A stretch of 32,423 nucleotides of DNA from assembly GCA_030149525.1 (NCBI GenBank), contig JASBRJ010000200.1, positions 1 to 32,423 of the forward strand. The letters are read 5' to 3'. Positions 7,440 through 16,338 of the stretch are shown piece by piece (the first letter of the stretch is position 1; every line of letters starts with the position of its first letter). Origin of the DNA: a bacterium (GTDB taxonomy: Bacteria; Vulcanimicrobiota; Xenobia; Xenobiales; JADMJV01). A program made the translations under genes and the position numbers. The notes under the pieces are model-generated. The model was given only the letters and a program-made list of their open reading frames with translations, was not told where the DNA came from and made no database searches.

Positions 7440-8181
7440 TCTTTGCTAATTCTTCCAGCCAGGCGTAGAGGATCCGCTCCTGACGCTTGCTCAAATTCTC
7501 CTCGAATCTCAAAGAGTGCAGCCAGCGCCCTCCCTGACTTTCCAGGGCGTTTGCTCGAACACCTAACACTGTCACCGGCAGCTCCAACTCTTCTTCCCCC
7601 CAACGCACATGAAGGCTTGCTTTAACACCCATCGGAGCGGCTTTCCCGGCACCGAACAGACCACCGCCCGGACTCAAATCCAGAACCGTACCGGAACCGC
7701 CAGGCAGAGGCCCGCAGGTCAATTCCCCCGGAAGACGGCAGCGAAAGCGCCTCGTGCTCCGTTTGCTAAAAACCGCCTTCTCGTCGAAACCGAGTTCCTT
7801 GAGCAATTCCTTGAACCAGCTGATACGCATAGTTCCCGGAGCTTCCGGAAGATAAAGCCCGGCTTCGAAAGACCCCTCCAATTCCTTTACCCAGGCCACC
7901 CGCACCATCAGACCGGTGGTATAAGCCCCCGTAAGATGACGCTGAAAGTCCGTGGCGACACGACGGAGATGGAGAATGTCCCCCCGCTTGCCCAGCGACT
8001 GCTTGGAAGTCACCCTGAAACCTCCAAAGCCGACGTCGACCACAACAACCGGGAAAGCCTCCCCCGCTCGAGTGCAGATAAATTCCTGGTGACAAGCAAT
8101 ACGCTTGAGCTTGCGTCGCTCACGAGCGGCCTTTTTGTCGGGTCCGGCGAAGAATTTTTTGGCTCTCTGGAAAAGGCTCAT
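7432..8181 (-). CDS. Tandem PilZ-domain protein (cyclic-di-GMP receptor candidate)
   Basis: 249 residues with two PilZ-like halves. The first (about 20-95) has RKLKR then DVGFGG, a D-x-S-x-x-G variant with glycine for serine. The second (about 140-215) has RSTRR then DLSPGG, the full RxxxR...D-x-S-x-x-G cyclic-di-GMP signature, and continues through an ELPVTVLGVR strand. The N terminus is strongly basic. The first half resembles a YcgR-N/PilZN type adaptor; the second should bind the messenger. The target is unknown. It is the first gene of the minus-strand chain that leads through era towards the BMC locus. Confidence 0.85.
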   Translation of the reverse strand: MSLFQRAKKFFAGPDKKAARERRKLKRIACHQEFICTRAGEAFPVVVVDVGFGGFRVTSKQSLGKRGDILHLRRVATDFQRHLTGAYTTGLMVRVAWVKELEGSFEAGLYLPEAPGTMRISWFKELLKELGFDEKAVFSKRSTRRFRCRLPGELTCGPLPGGSGTVLDLSPGGGLFGAGKAAPMGVKASLHVRWGEEELELPVTVLGVRANALESQGGRWLHSLRFEENLSKRQERILYAWLEELAKND

Positions 8182-8198
8182 TTTTGATATTTATTCAA
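8178..8198 (-). other. Possible six-codon leader overlapping the PilZ gene start
   Basis: GGAGG followed after 7 bases by TTG opens a six-codon frame whose TGA overlaps the ATG of the PilZ gene (ATGA). The ATG itself has no ribosome site close by (the preceding bases are AT-rich), so translation could depend on this leader. Speculative. Confidence 0.25.
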
Positions 8199-8268
8199 TT
8201 TTATTCCTCCTCCCTGCGCCGACAAAGGGAATTCTCGCCATCCTATATCTCGTGCTCGCGAGGAGGTT

Positions 8269-8297
8269 TTGGAGTGAGCCTCTAAATCGTCTACAAT
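8269..8297 (+). promoter_or_regulatory. Candidate sigma70-type promoter for the cysteine peptidase gene
   Basis: TTGGAG, a 17-base spacer and TACAAT lie in the 180-base divergent gap between the PilZ and peptidase genes. The -10 is a good match and the -35 a weak one. Start of transcription would be about 8305, leaving a leader of roughly 55 bases. Seen by eye only. Confidence 0.4.
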
Positions 8298-8361
8298 CAA
8301 GGACCAGGAAACTTACAGGGAGCTTTCTGGTTAAAAGCCTGGAGGACGCCGGAATCAACCC

Positions 8362-9003
8362 ATGAGAAAATTGAGCAGCCTAGTAGCGAAATTTGCCCTC
8401 TTGTTTCTTCTGGTTTTCACAGGGGCGGGAGCGGCCGACACCGTTCCCCTAGGGGATACCGGCTACTTCATTGCCGGGATTCGGACCGAAGAGTTCGTTC
8501 AATTCGCGGCCCCTGAAAGCTCCGGACGCCAACGCATGGCCAACTGGTGCTGGGCGGCCTGCATTCAGATGGTTCTCAACTATCACGGCCTGTACGTCGA
8601 CCAGCAAGATATCGTAGAGAGAGTGTTCGGCTCAGCCGTGGACAGACCAGCCAACGGCCAACAGATCATGGGGGCTCTTTCCGGCTGGGCTCCCGACACC
8701 CGCGGCCGGCGCTCCTCTATCTATGCCGACGCCTACCATCTCGACGCCGAAACCGTGATCAACGATCTGGATAAGAAATGGCCGCTCATCGTAGGACTCT
8801 CGGGAGCGCGAGGGCAAGCCACCGGCCACGCTTATGTGATGACCGCAGCCTATTTCTCCCGCGACGCTTACGGCCAACCCACCATTCACAGAGTGGTTTT
8901 GCGAGACCCTTACCCTGGCTATCAGAGCCGTATCGAACTTGACAGTCAGGAGTTCGGGCAGCGGCTTCAGTTTGCCACGCGCGTTTATGTGAAAAGGCTA
9001 TAG
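8362..9003 (+). CDS. Secreted papain-like cysteine peptidase
   Basis: 213 residues. Residues 1-25 form a signal peptide (basic start, hydrophobic FALLFLLVF core, ending GAGAA). The mature part carries NWCWAACIQMVLNYHG, where C63 followed by WAA is the nucleophile of papain-like/C39-type peptidases; the general base is likely H156 in TGHAYVMT and the third residue D182 in LRDPYPGY. The family includes AvrPphB-like and bacteriocin-processing-like peptidases; no transporter gene is adjacent, so a simple exported or periplasmic hydrolase is most likely. The substrate is unknown. A GGAGG lies 16 bases before the ATG, which is rather far. Confidence 0.85.
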   Translation: MRKLSSLVAKFALLFLLVFTGAGAADTVPLGDTGYFIAGIRTEEFVQFAAPESSGRQRMANWCWAACIQMVLNYHGLYVDQQDIVERVFGSAVDRPANGQQIMGALSGWAPDTRGRRSSIYADAYHLDAETVINDLDKKWPLIVGLSGARGQATGHAYVMTAAYFSRDAYGQPTIHRVVLRDPYPGYQSRIELDSQEFGQRLQFATRVYVKRL

Positions 9004-9029
9004 GCAGACTTTTAGAGAATCTTGCGGGG

Positions 9030-9845
9030 ATGACTCCTGATGAGGTAACTCACATCCTCTACCACGCAGACTGCGCCGATGGATTTGGTGCAGCCTTTGC
9101 CGCCTGGCAAGTGCTGGGCGACAAAGCCACCTACCTCCCTGTAGCTCACGGAGACCCGCCACCCTCGCTCCCCAGCGAGGCCAAAGTTGCCATCGTTGAC
9201 TTCTCTTATCCGAGGAAGACAATCTTAGAGTTGGCTGATAAGGTTTGCGAGTTGGTCATTCTCGACCACCACACCACCGCTCAGGACGAACTGGAAGGCC
9301 TTCCATTTGCAACTTTCGATATGACAAAATCGGGAGCGAGGATGGCCTGGGAGTACTGGCACCCAGATACCGAGGTTCCCGAACTGATAGCCTACATTGA
9401 AGACAAAGATCTTTGGCTCTGGAACTTGGAGCAGAGCAAAGAGGTGACCATCGCCCTTCACTCCTACCCCATGGACTTTCAAGTTTGGTCGAAACTGACC
9501 CTGGAACATCTCAAACTGGAGGGAGTGGCGCTCCTGCGTCTGCAAGAACAGATGATACAGTCCGCTCTCAACCGGGTCCGCTTTGAACACCTGTTCGGCT
9601 ACGAGGTTCCCGTGGTCAACGCCACCGAGTTCCGCTCGGAAATCGCCAACTACTTGTGCAATCTTCACCCGGAGGTTCCGTTTGCCGCTGCTTATCACTA
9701 CGACAAGAACGGTGAACTCAACTGGTCTCTGAGATCTGTTGGAGACTTTGACGTGGCCGCCCTGGCCCGCCAAGCGGGAGGCGGTGGCCACAAGAATGCC
9801 AGCGGCTTCTCCGGCCAACCTCCGCGTATGAGTCAGGTCAGTTAA
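9030..9845 (+). CDS. DHH-family phosphoesterase
   Basis: 271 residues. The metal-binding motifs are HADCADG (H12, D14, D17), VDFSYP (D57), and LDHHTT (D79, H80, H81). Near the end is the DHHA1-type GGGGHKNASGF. This family cleaves short oligonucleotides, cyclic dinucleotides or related phosphodiesters; this member resembles small stand-alone cytoplasmic proteins rather than the membrane-linked GdpP type. No signal peptide. It follows the peptidase gene after 26 bases and may share its transcript. The exact substrate cannot be assigned. Confidence 0.85.
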   Translation: MTPDEVTHILYHADCADGFGAAFAAWQVLGDKATYLPVAHGDPPPSLPSEAKVAIVDFSYPRKTILELADKVCELVILDHHTTAQDELEGLPFATFDMTKSGARMAWEYWHPDTEVPELIAYIEDKDLWLWNLEQSKEVTIALHSYPMDFQVWSKLTLEHLKLEGVALLRLQEQMIQSALNRVRFEHLFGYEVPVVNATEFRSEIANYLCNLHPEVPFAAAYHYDKNGELNWSLRSVGDFDVAALARQAGGGGHKNASGFSGQPPRMSQVS

Positions 9846-9905
9846 AAGGGAACTTCCCCTACCGAATTTAAAACCTTGGCTCACTCTTATTCGAAGGAGC
9901 CTACT

Positions 9906-11282
9906 TTGTCCCATACCCTTACCGAAAGCCGAAAAGCCACCTACCTGGAAGACCTGAAAACGCTTTTGCGCATTCCCAGCGTCTCCACTGATCCCAACCG
10001 AAAAGACGAGGTCAAACGCTGCGCCGACGAAGTGGCACGGCAAATGAAAGAAGCCGGACTTCAGGAGGTGGAGATCATCAGCACTCCCGGTCACCCAGTG
10101 GTTTACGGCGAGTACAAAACCGATCCGGACGCCCCCACTGCACTGGTTTACGGACACTACGACGTGCAACCGGAAGACCCGATTGAGCTATGGACCAGCC
10201 CTCCCTTCGAGCCGACTCTCCGCGACGGCAAACTCTTTGCCCGAGGCGCCACCGACGACAAGGGCCAGTTTCTCTGCCACATCAAGGCCGTTGCCTCCAT
10301 GCTTGAAGAAGAGAAAACTCTCCCTTTGAATCTCAAGTTCATCATAGAAGGAGAAGAGGAGATCGGGAGCCCTCACCTGGCCCCCTTCCTGGAGGCCCAC
10401 AAAGAGAAGTTGGCGGCCGATGTTCTGGTTGTTTCCGACAGCGCCATGTATGCACCGGACCAGCCCTCAATTGTGTATGGCTTGAGAGGGTTGGCCTACC
10501 TTCAAATAGACCTCAAGGGTGCCGACTCCGACCTCCACTCGGGTGTCTTTGGAGGCGCCGTCCCTAACCCGGCCCTAGAACTGGCCAGGATTCTTGCGCA
10601 ACTCAAGGATCAAGACGAGAAAGTCACGGTGCCCGGCTTCTATGACAAGGTGGAGGATATGAGTGTCCAGGAACGTCAAGCCTATGCCGCTCTCGGCTTC
10701 GACCCCGAGGAGTTCCGAGCAGGAGTCGGAGTGAAACAACTCACCCCGGAGAAAGGCTACAACGCTCTGGAAGGCCGTACTGCCAGACCCACACTCGAGG
10801 TCAACGGCCTTCTTTCAGGCTATACCGGAGAGGGTGCCAAAACCGTTTTGCCTGCCAAGGCTATGGCAAAAATCAGTTGTCGGCTCGTCCCCAACCAGGA
10901 GCCCGATGAGATTGCTCGATTGCTGGAAGCTCACATTCAAAAGATTTGCCACCCGAGTATGGAGTGCAAAGTGACCCGGATGCATGGAGGTCACCCCTGG
11001 ATCACCCCTCCCGATCACCCCGCCCTTGAAGCAGCCGCTGAGGCTGTAAGGGCCGTCTTCAATAAGGAACCGGTGAGAATACGAGAAGGTGGGTCTATCC
11101 CCATCGTCATCGACTTCCAGAAAATCCTGGGGCTGCCGGGCATCTTGCTCGGTTATGGACTCAACGACGAAAATCTCCACGCTCCCAATGAACATTTTCG
11201 GGTAGAAAACTTCTACAAGGGTATCGAGATTTCTAAAGAGTTGTTCAGAGCGTTAGCCAAGAGTCAGTCACTGGCCGGCTGA
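9906..11282 (+). CDS. M20-family metallopeptidase (dipeptidase type)
   Basis: 458 residues of the M20/M28 zinc-peptidase fold. Motifs include LVYGHYDVQPEDP (first metal ligands), ARGATDDKGQF (bridging Asp), and IEGEEEIGSPH (catalytic Glu pair). A dimerisation domain with LHSGVFGGAVPNP follows, and the C-terminal metal histidine is in NEHFRVEN. This subtype includes carnosinase-like and CNDP-like dipeptidases; there is no signal peptide, so it acts in the cytoplasm. I prefer the TTG at 9906, six bases after AAGGAG, over a TTG ten codons earlier that would contain this site. Its last 15 bases overlap the convergent lipoprotein gene. Confidence 0.93.
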   Translation: MSHTLTESRKATYLEDLKTLLRIPSVSTDPNRKDEVKRCADEVARQMKEAGLQEVEIISTPGHPVVYGEYKTDPDAPTALVYGHYDVQPEDPIELWTSPPFEPTLRDGKLFARGATDDKGQFLCHIKAVASMLEEEKTLPLNLKFIIEGEEEIGSPHLAPFLEAHKEKLAADVLVVSDSAMYAPDQPSIVYGLRGLAYLQIDLKGADSDLHSGVFGGAVPNPALELARILAQLKDQDEKVTVPGFYDKVEDMSVQERQAYAALGFDPEEFRAGVGVKQLTPEKGYNALEGRTARPTLEVNGLLSGYTGEGAKTVLPAKAMAKISCRLVPNQEPDEIARLLEAHIQKICHPSMECKVTRMHGGHPWITPPDHPALEAAAEAVRAVFNKEPVRIREGGSIPIVIDFQKILGLPGILLGYGLNDENLHAPNEHFRVENFYKGIEISKELFRALAKSQSLAG

Positions 11283-12164
11283 ACGATCTGAATCACCTGC
11301 TTGAGAGAGCTTCTGGCCAACGACGGCCCGAAGCTCTTTTGCTTTCTCCAGGACCTGCGGCTCAAGACCCTGAGTGGCAATCACCGCATCGAGCATTTTG
11401 GCAGCCTCGGAATAACGACCTCTACCCGCAAGAGCCTCCGCAAGGCCAAGAAAACCTTGTATGTTGGTAGACTCCATTCTCAGACCACTCCTGAAATAGC
11501 GCTCTGCTTCGGCATACTCCTTATTCTCAAGAAGATATTGAGCCAGTGTAAAGTGAGTTTCTATGCGGAAGCTATGATCCGATATGAGGGTCTCCAGTTC
11601 TGAAATGGCAGCAGGAAGCTGGCCGAGCTCTCGCCTCCAGGCAGCGGAAAGCAAAGTGGCCTCTTCTGTCAGCGTACGATTGGTTCGAGCCTTTTGAACC
11701 TTGTCTACGGCCGTCTGGAGGAGCTCTTTCTTTTTGGCCGGTTCGGTCTCCCTTTGAGCCTGAGAGGCCAACAGTTTGGCCAGCTCGAGAAACGCCTCGG
11801 CCTGTTCGGAACTCCGGGTTGCGGCCTGTTCCAAATCCTTGAGAGCCTCCTCTTCTCTTCCTAGAGCCAGCAGAGTTCTAGCCCGATAAACCAGGACGAG
11901 AGGGTGCTCCACTTTCAACTCTAAAGCCAGATCGAGGTACTGCAGAGCTTGTTCATACTGCTGCTCCTCGAAGGCGACCCGACCAAGGTTGTAGTTAGCG
12001 GCCGCCCTGGTCTTGGAATCCTGGGCGGCCGCCTTGTAGTACTCCACGGCAGCCGCCTTGTCACCTCTTCTGTAGGCGATGTTTCCTAACTGCATGGAGG
12101 ATTCAGGATTGCTGCACCCGGCCAAGAGTAACGCCAGCATGCCTGCGGCTAATCTCATTTTCAC
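11268..12164 (-). CDS. TPR-repeat lipoprotein
   Basis: 298 residues. A lipoprotein signal ends in LLLAGC (C17 lipidated). Then come about six tetratricopeptide repeats, e.g. AAANYNLGRVAFEEQQYEQAL and PLVLVYRARTLLALGREEEAL, up to residue 275. Such proteins are scaffolds in the periplasm or on the inner face of the outer membrane. The GTG start overlaps the TGA of the third HTTM-type gene, with a second in-frame ATG two codons on. Translational coupling suggests it works with the HTTM proteins, perhaps as a periplasmic partner (inference). Confidence 0.85.
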   Translation of the reverse strand: MKMRLAAGMLALLLAGCSNPESSMQLGNIAYRRGDKAAAVEYYKAAAQDSKTRAAANYNLGRVAFEEQQYEQALQYLDLALELKVEHPLVLVYRARTLLALGREEEALKDLEQAATRSSEQAEAFLELAKLLASQAQRETEPAKKKELLQTAVDKVQKARTNRTLTEEATLLSAAWRRELGQLPAAISELETLISDHSFRIETHFTLAQYLLENKEYAEAERYFRSGLRMESTNIQGFLGLAEALAGRGRYSEAAKMLDAVIATQGLEPQVLEKAKELRAVVGQKLSQAGDSDRSAGQ

Positions 12165-13387
12165 AAAGCATTCCCTTCTGTTCGCAAGTGAACAGGTGTG
12201 TCACTCAAGAGTTTTAGTTTCGCACCGCCTAAAGAAAACTCTTTGGAGAGCGGAACAGTTCTCATCCAAACCGTCACTGGCCCCTGCACCTGCCCGTATC
12301 TCAAGGCGAGAGCGGTAGAGAGAGTTGAAGCCCAGTACTCATCCTGTCCCACCTTGTTCGCAAAGAGTCGATCACGCCTCCCACTCTCCGAGGAAATGGA
12401 CCAGATCATCTGACCGGTCGACTGATCGAGTGCGGCCAATTGCACCAGTCGATCAGACGGCACCGGATAGACCTGGGACCAATCCTGATGAAAGCCGAGC
12501 CCCTGACCTAACGCCTTGGCCGCCCCTCCGGGGAAAATATTGAGAGCCAGGGTGAGAGTAGCCAAGCCCACCAAACAGGCCATGGCCGCAGCTTTCTTCG
12601 GCGGCGACCCAGGCCATAGGACTTCTAGATTTTGCTCCCTTTTGGGATGGTAGAGCAGGCTCACAAGAGCCAGCAGCAGCGTCATCGGAAAGAGCGGATG
12701 AAGCAGAGTTGCCCGAGCAGCCAGAATAGGCACGGCAAGGACCAGCATGGGGATGCGAATAGGTCGGAACCAGACCGCCGGAATAAGCAACCAAACAAGC
12801 AGTCTCTCAAAACCCAAAACGCCGAAATAAAGAGGCGAAATCTGACCACCCCCCCACTGAACAGACAACCAGAACGATTCCGCGCCCGCGGTTAAGCCTC
12901 GAAAAAACAAGCAGGCTGTCAACTGAATTTGCAAACCAAGCGTAGCGAGCGTCACAACGTCTTTGTTGGACCTAGCACCTAATGGGGGAAGAAAGATATC
13001 CCAGAAGAGCAGCAAGCGGACCAAGTCATCGCTCGCATCGAGCAGAGCCGGATTTCGGTTCTGAAGCGACAGCATGAGCACCCATAACAAGACTCGCGTT
13101 GGGCGACGATCCCTCCCCATTAGCTGGAGAAGCCCTAGTCCGATGGTGAGCAAAAGGAGGGCGTAAACGACCCAGGGTTGTCCCGAGACGAGATAAAAAC
13201 TGAAGGCGTAAGTTCCCTTCAAGGTCGTAAAATATTGACTCCGACTGAGAACTCCCAGATCAGAAAGGTAGAATGCCGCCTCCGGCAGGCGCACGAGACA
13301 GTCCACCGCGCACCATAAACCCAGGCCACGCCTCATCCAGCCGAGACCCTCCGTAGGCAAACTTATCAGCTGAAGCATCTTACTCAC
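12161..13387 (-). CDS. HTTM-like polytopic membrane protein, divergent third paralogue
   Basis: 408 residues with about seven to nine hydrophobic spans, followed by a soluble C-terminal part (about 300-408). The layout parallels its two upstream neighbours: DCLVRLPEAAFYLSDLGVL at the start, then LLLFWDIFLPPLG, which corresponds to their LLMWxNFLPWGERF block, and HQDWSQVYPVPSDRL, which corresponds to their WGMFSPxP block. Identity is low, so it is a diverged copy or a partner of the same fold. GTG start overlaps the preceding stop (GTGA), with GGAGAA 8 bases before. The HTTM fold is shared with vitamin K-dependent carboxylases; the bacterial function is mostly unknown. Confidence 0.7.
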   Translation of the reverse strand: MSKMLQLISLPTEGLGWMRRGLGLWCAVDCLVRLPEAAFYLSDLGVLSRSQYFTTLKGTYAFSFYLVSGQPWVVYALLLLTIGLGLLQLMGRDRRPTRVLLWVLMLSLQNRNPALLDASDDLVRLLLFWDIFLPPLGARSNKDVVTLATLGLQIQLTACLFFRGLTAGAESFWLSVQWGGGQISPLYFGVLGFERLLVWLLIPAVWFRPIRIPMLVLAVPILAARATLLHPLFPMTLLLALVSLLYHPKREQNLEVLWPGSPPKKAAAMACLVGLATLTLALNIFPGGAAKALGQGLGFHQDWSQVYPVPSDRLVQLAALDQSTGQMIWSISSESGRRDRLFANKVGQDEYWASTLSTALALRYGQVQGPVTVWMRTVPLSKEFSLGGAKLKLLSDTPVHLRTEGNAL

Positions 13388-14835
13388 GGGATATATTCTC
13401 CAAGAGTATCCTTGCCTCGTTCTTCCAGAAGATAATCTTTGGGGATAGTGCGAACATTGTAGAGCCAGCGTGCCCTGACTATCGGGTCATCGGGATGAGC
13501 TTCATTCCAACGATGTGCTAAATAGCGCAGATACATCTGAGCATGACCTTCACCTCTCCTGATCACGACCCCCCTCTCAAAAGCTCGCCATCTGTAGTTC
13601 CAGGGATAAGGATAAAACTGTTCCGGCTGATCGAGAAAGGGCAGTTGAGAGACCAGGTTTATCACTCTGCCCGATCGAGTCGTAGCCTGCATGGTGCATT
13701 GCCCCACCGAATCAGGAGGTTTGGGGCTAAACATCCCCCACCTCTGATCGAGTGACAAAGCCTTGAGAGTCCCGGTGAGAACATTCCGCTCCTCGGGCCG
13801 GTCAATGGTCCACCAAAGATTGAAAATGGTGAGAGGCAAGAGCACGTAGGGCAATAACCAGTAAAGTTTCGCCAACCGGCCTCGTCCCACCGGGTCTGCG
13901 TTCTTGGGCGCCAAACCCGGAAATGACGAAAAGAACCGAGTCAAGGAACTGCAAACCCTCTTCCCCCAACGGTTCTCCCAGACCAGGGGAGGCAAAAGCC
14001 CCAGGGGGCCCACCATACAAACGAGAGCGAAAACATAAATATCGATATTGGCAACGATGCCGAAATGAAAACTTACGATCAGAAGCACGGACACCAACCG
14101 GGCCCACTGGCTTGGCAGCAGCAGCAGAATCGGTCCGAAAATTTCCAAAAAGAGAGTCACCCAGGTCAGGAAAGCAAGCGGTTCAGCACCCACAGTCAGC
14201 ATGTAGGGTGCCAGAGCCGTCTGGTAGTTGTCGAGATTAAGCGCGTAGTAGAGGGCGCTGTCATCGACCTGCCATTCTTTACCTACCCTCAAGACGGCGC
14301 TGAACCAGTAAAGAATCCCCACCTGAATCAGATAGCAGAAGCCGGGAAACCGACTATACAGATTGCCCTGCGATTCGTCGTCTCTGTCCTGCTCCAGAGA
14401 AAACCGCTCCCCCCAGGGCAAGAAATTGGCCCACATCAAAAGCAGGGGAAGGTAGACATCCCCTGAGTTATTGACCACAGGATTTCTGCGAAAAACACTG
14501 AGAACACAGGCCCAACAGATCCAGCCGGCCAACCGAGTCCGATACCCTACCGTGAGCGAGAGGGCAGAGAGCAAAAAGAAAGCAAAGAACAGCCCCACAA
14601 AGAGCGGCGTGTCGTTGAGATAGAGAAGACTCCAACGACGATAGGTGATATCCGGCTGAGAGAGATACTGATCGAGGGGGAGGAATCCGTTCTGGGTGTA
14701 GTGAGCGCCATAGTGAACGGCCCGAATGAGAATGTCCCCAACGAGTATGAGCCCCAGACATATCCTGAAAAAGCCAAGACTGCGCTTATCCAGGGCAAGC
14801 CAATGCTGCCAGATATCTCTAGACGGTGAACTCAA
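13384..14835 (-). CDS. HTTM-domain membrane protein
   Basis: 483 residues. The N-terminal HTTM domain begins WLALDKRSLGFFRICLGLIL and includes LLLMWANFLPWGERFSLEQ, and LIQVGILYWFSAVLRVGKEW followed by ALYYALN, all matching the domain first named in gamma-carboxylases. A soluble C-terminal part begins at RWGMFSPKPP. I place the start at a TTG overlapping the TGA of the upstream paralogue (TTGA), 8 bases after GGAGG; the open frame runs far upstream but that part is antisense-like overlap inside the neighbour and lacks homology. Very similar in plan to the upstream gene, so a tandem duplication is likely. Confidence 0.85.
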   Translation of the reverse strand: MSSPSRDIWQHWLALDKRSLGFFRICLGLILVGDILIRAVHYGAHYTQNGFLPLDQYLSQPDITYRRWSLLYLNDTPLFVGLFFAFFLLSALSLTVGYRTRLAGWICWACVLSVFRRNPVVNNSGDVYLPLLLMWANFLPWGERFSLEQDRDDESQGNLYSRFPGFCYLIQVGILYWFSAVLRVGKEWQVDDSALYYALNLDNYQTALAPYMLTVGAEPLAFLTWVTLFLEIFGPILLLLPSQWARLVSVLLIVSFHFGIVANIDIYVFALVCMVGPLGLLPPLVWENRWGKRVCSSLTRFFSSFPGLAPKNADPVGRGRLAKLYWLLPYVLLPLTIFNLWWTIDRPEERNVLTGTLKALSLDQRWGMFSPKPPDSVGQCTMQATTRSGRVINLVSQLPFLDQPEQFYPYPWNYRWRAFERGVVIRRGEGHAQMYLRYLAHRWNEAHPDDPIVRARWLYNVRTIPKDYLLEERGKDTLGEYIP

Positions 14836-16238
14836 TCCATACCTCCGTTCTCCGACTCTACTATATGATATTCCCCGAGAACTTGATCTTCGGCCGGTCT
14901 CAACAAATAATCCGGCTGAGAAAATTTTGGATGGTAACGATATTGAGCGACTATGACCGGGTCTTCGGGATGCTCGCGCTGCCACTCTTGAACAAGATAG
15001 TTGAGATACAACTCTACCTCTCGGGGCCTGTCTTTGCCCAGAGAGACGTGAAAATAGGCCCAACGAGCCTCAGACCAGGAATCTCGTTCCCCTTTTTCCA
15101 GTAGCGTCACACTCTTGCCGGACGCAGTACGAGCGACCGCACTCTCCCAGCCCACAAAATTGAGGGGATACGGACTGAACATACCCCAGTACTGATTCAG
15201 ACCGAGAACTCTTGCTAAGCCGCTCACCGGCGTCTGCGGATTGGACTCTTTGGTGCCGGCTCCCAATTGAATCAAGATAATCAAAAGCAATGCCACCGGA
15301 ATCGTGTTCTCAAGCTTTCGTTGGAGACCCGATTCTGCCGGCGGTGAAACGCCCTCCCCGAGACGTAAGGCCCATTTCGCAAAGAATCCTGACAGCATCG
15401 AGTCTAGCTTGGAGGTCCACGACCAATTCCAAAAGGCCGGAGGCAGCAACCCCAGGGCCGCCGCGATGCACACAAAGGCAAAAAACGGAATCTTCAAAGT
15501 GGCCACGATGCCAAGATGGAAACTGATAATCAAAAGTACGGAGACGAGTCGAACCGGGGTCGAGGGCAGAAAAAGTAAAATTGGGCCAAGAATCTCAAAG
15601 AACAGAGTAGCCGCCGTGAAGAAGCCCAGCACATGAAGGCCCAGGACGGGCAAGTACCGGCCCAGCGCGGTTGTCAGCGGGTCTATGTGCATGGCGTAGT
15701 AGAGAGCGGAGTCCTCTACCTGCCACTCCTTCCCAACTCGCAGCACCGCAGAAAACCAGTACACGATTCCAACCTGGGCGATAAAACAAAAGCCTGCCAG
15801 TGAGCGATACTCCGAATCTTGATCCGGCTTCGCCTCTAATCCGAAACGCTCACCCCAGGGCAAGAAATTTCCCCACATGAGCAGACATATCATATATTGA
15901 ACGCCCCCATCACCTAAAAGCGGTCCTCGCCGATCGACACTCACCGCCAGCAACCAGCAGATCCACCCGGCCAGACGCACACGATACCCGGCGGTCAGGG
16001 AGATTGCGGCCAGCAGATAGAGCAGAAAAAGAAGGGCCACCCATACGGGTGAATCAGATATGTAAAAGAGGCTCCAGGGACGCCGGCTGATAGCCGGATG
16101 CTCTAGAAACCGAGCGAGGGGGGCCACTCCCAGGTAGGTGTAGTGGGCCTTGAAGTAGGAAAATCGGTTGAGAATATCGGCGACAAGGATCAGACCTAAA
16201 GAAATTCTCAGGATTCCGAGAGACCGCTTGTCGAGCAT
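14832..16238 (-). CDS. HTTM-domain membrane protein
   Basis: 468 residues, the first gene of the HTTM unit. The domain starts MLDKRSLGILRISLGLIL and contains LLMWGNFLPWGERFGLE, and FIAQVGIVYWFSAVLRVGKEW followed by ALYYAMH; a hydrophobic stretch near 365-380 is followed by a soluble tail from YWGMFSPYP. Around eight membrane spans can be counted. ATG at 16238 is the start that begins with the family pattern; the longer open frame crosses the tRNA gene and is rejected. Neighbouring paralogues overlap it by 4 bases. A catalytic role like vitamin K carboxylation is not supported by anything visible. Confidence 0.87.
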   Translation of the reverse strand: MLDKRSLGILRISLGLILVADILNRFSYFKAHYTYLGVAPLARFLEHPAISRRPWSLFYISDSPVWVALLFLLYLLAAISLTAGYRVRLAGWICWLLAVSVDRRGPLLGDGGVQYMICLLMWGNFLPWGERFGLEAKPDQDSEYRSLAGFCFIAQVGIVYWFSAVLRVGKEWQVEDSALYYAMHIDPLTTALGRYLPVLGLHVLGFFTAATLFFEILGPILLFLPSTPVRLVSVLLIISFHLGIVATLKIPFFAFVCIAAALGLLPPAFWNWSWTSKLDSMLSGFFAKWALRLGEGVSPPAESGLQRKLENTIPVALLLIILIQLGAGTKESNPQTPVSGLARVLGLNQYWGMFSPYPLNFVGWESAVARTASGKSVTLLEKGERDSWSEARWAYFHVSLGKDRPREVELYLNYLVQEWQREHPEDPVIVAQYRYHPKFSQPDYLLRPAEDQVLGEYHIVESENGGMD

Positions 16239-16338
16239 TAACCAGGGCACTGCTTCTACGGCGTTTCGTGAAGGATCGAAGCTTCTACTCCCAGAGAGCA
16301 AGAAAAAAAGGAGTTCGGTGGCGGATTCGTCAGGCAAG

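Noticed and set aside
8105-8365. Plus-strand frame before the cysteine peptidase gene
   Set aside because: It begins inside the PilZ gene on the other strand and shows no protein-like pattern; the gap is better explained as promoter.
9225-10169. Open minus-strand frame of 314 codons
   Set aside because: It is antisense to the DHH and M20 genes, which have clear family motifs; the translation shows none.
14836-15063. Upstream extension of the second HTTM frame
   Set aside because: It lies inside the neighbour's coding end; a TTG with GGAGG at the stop-start overlap is a better start.
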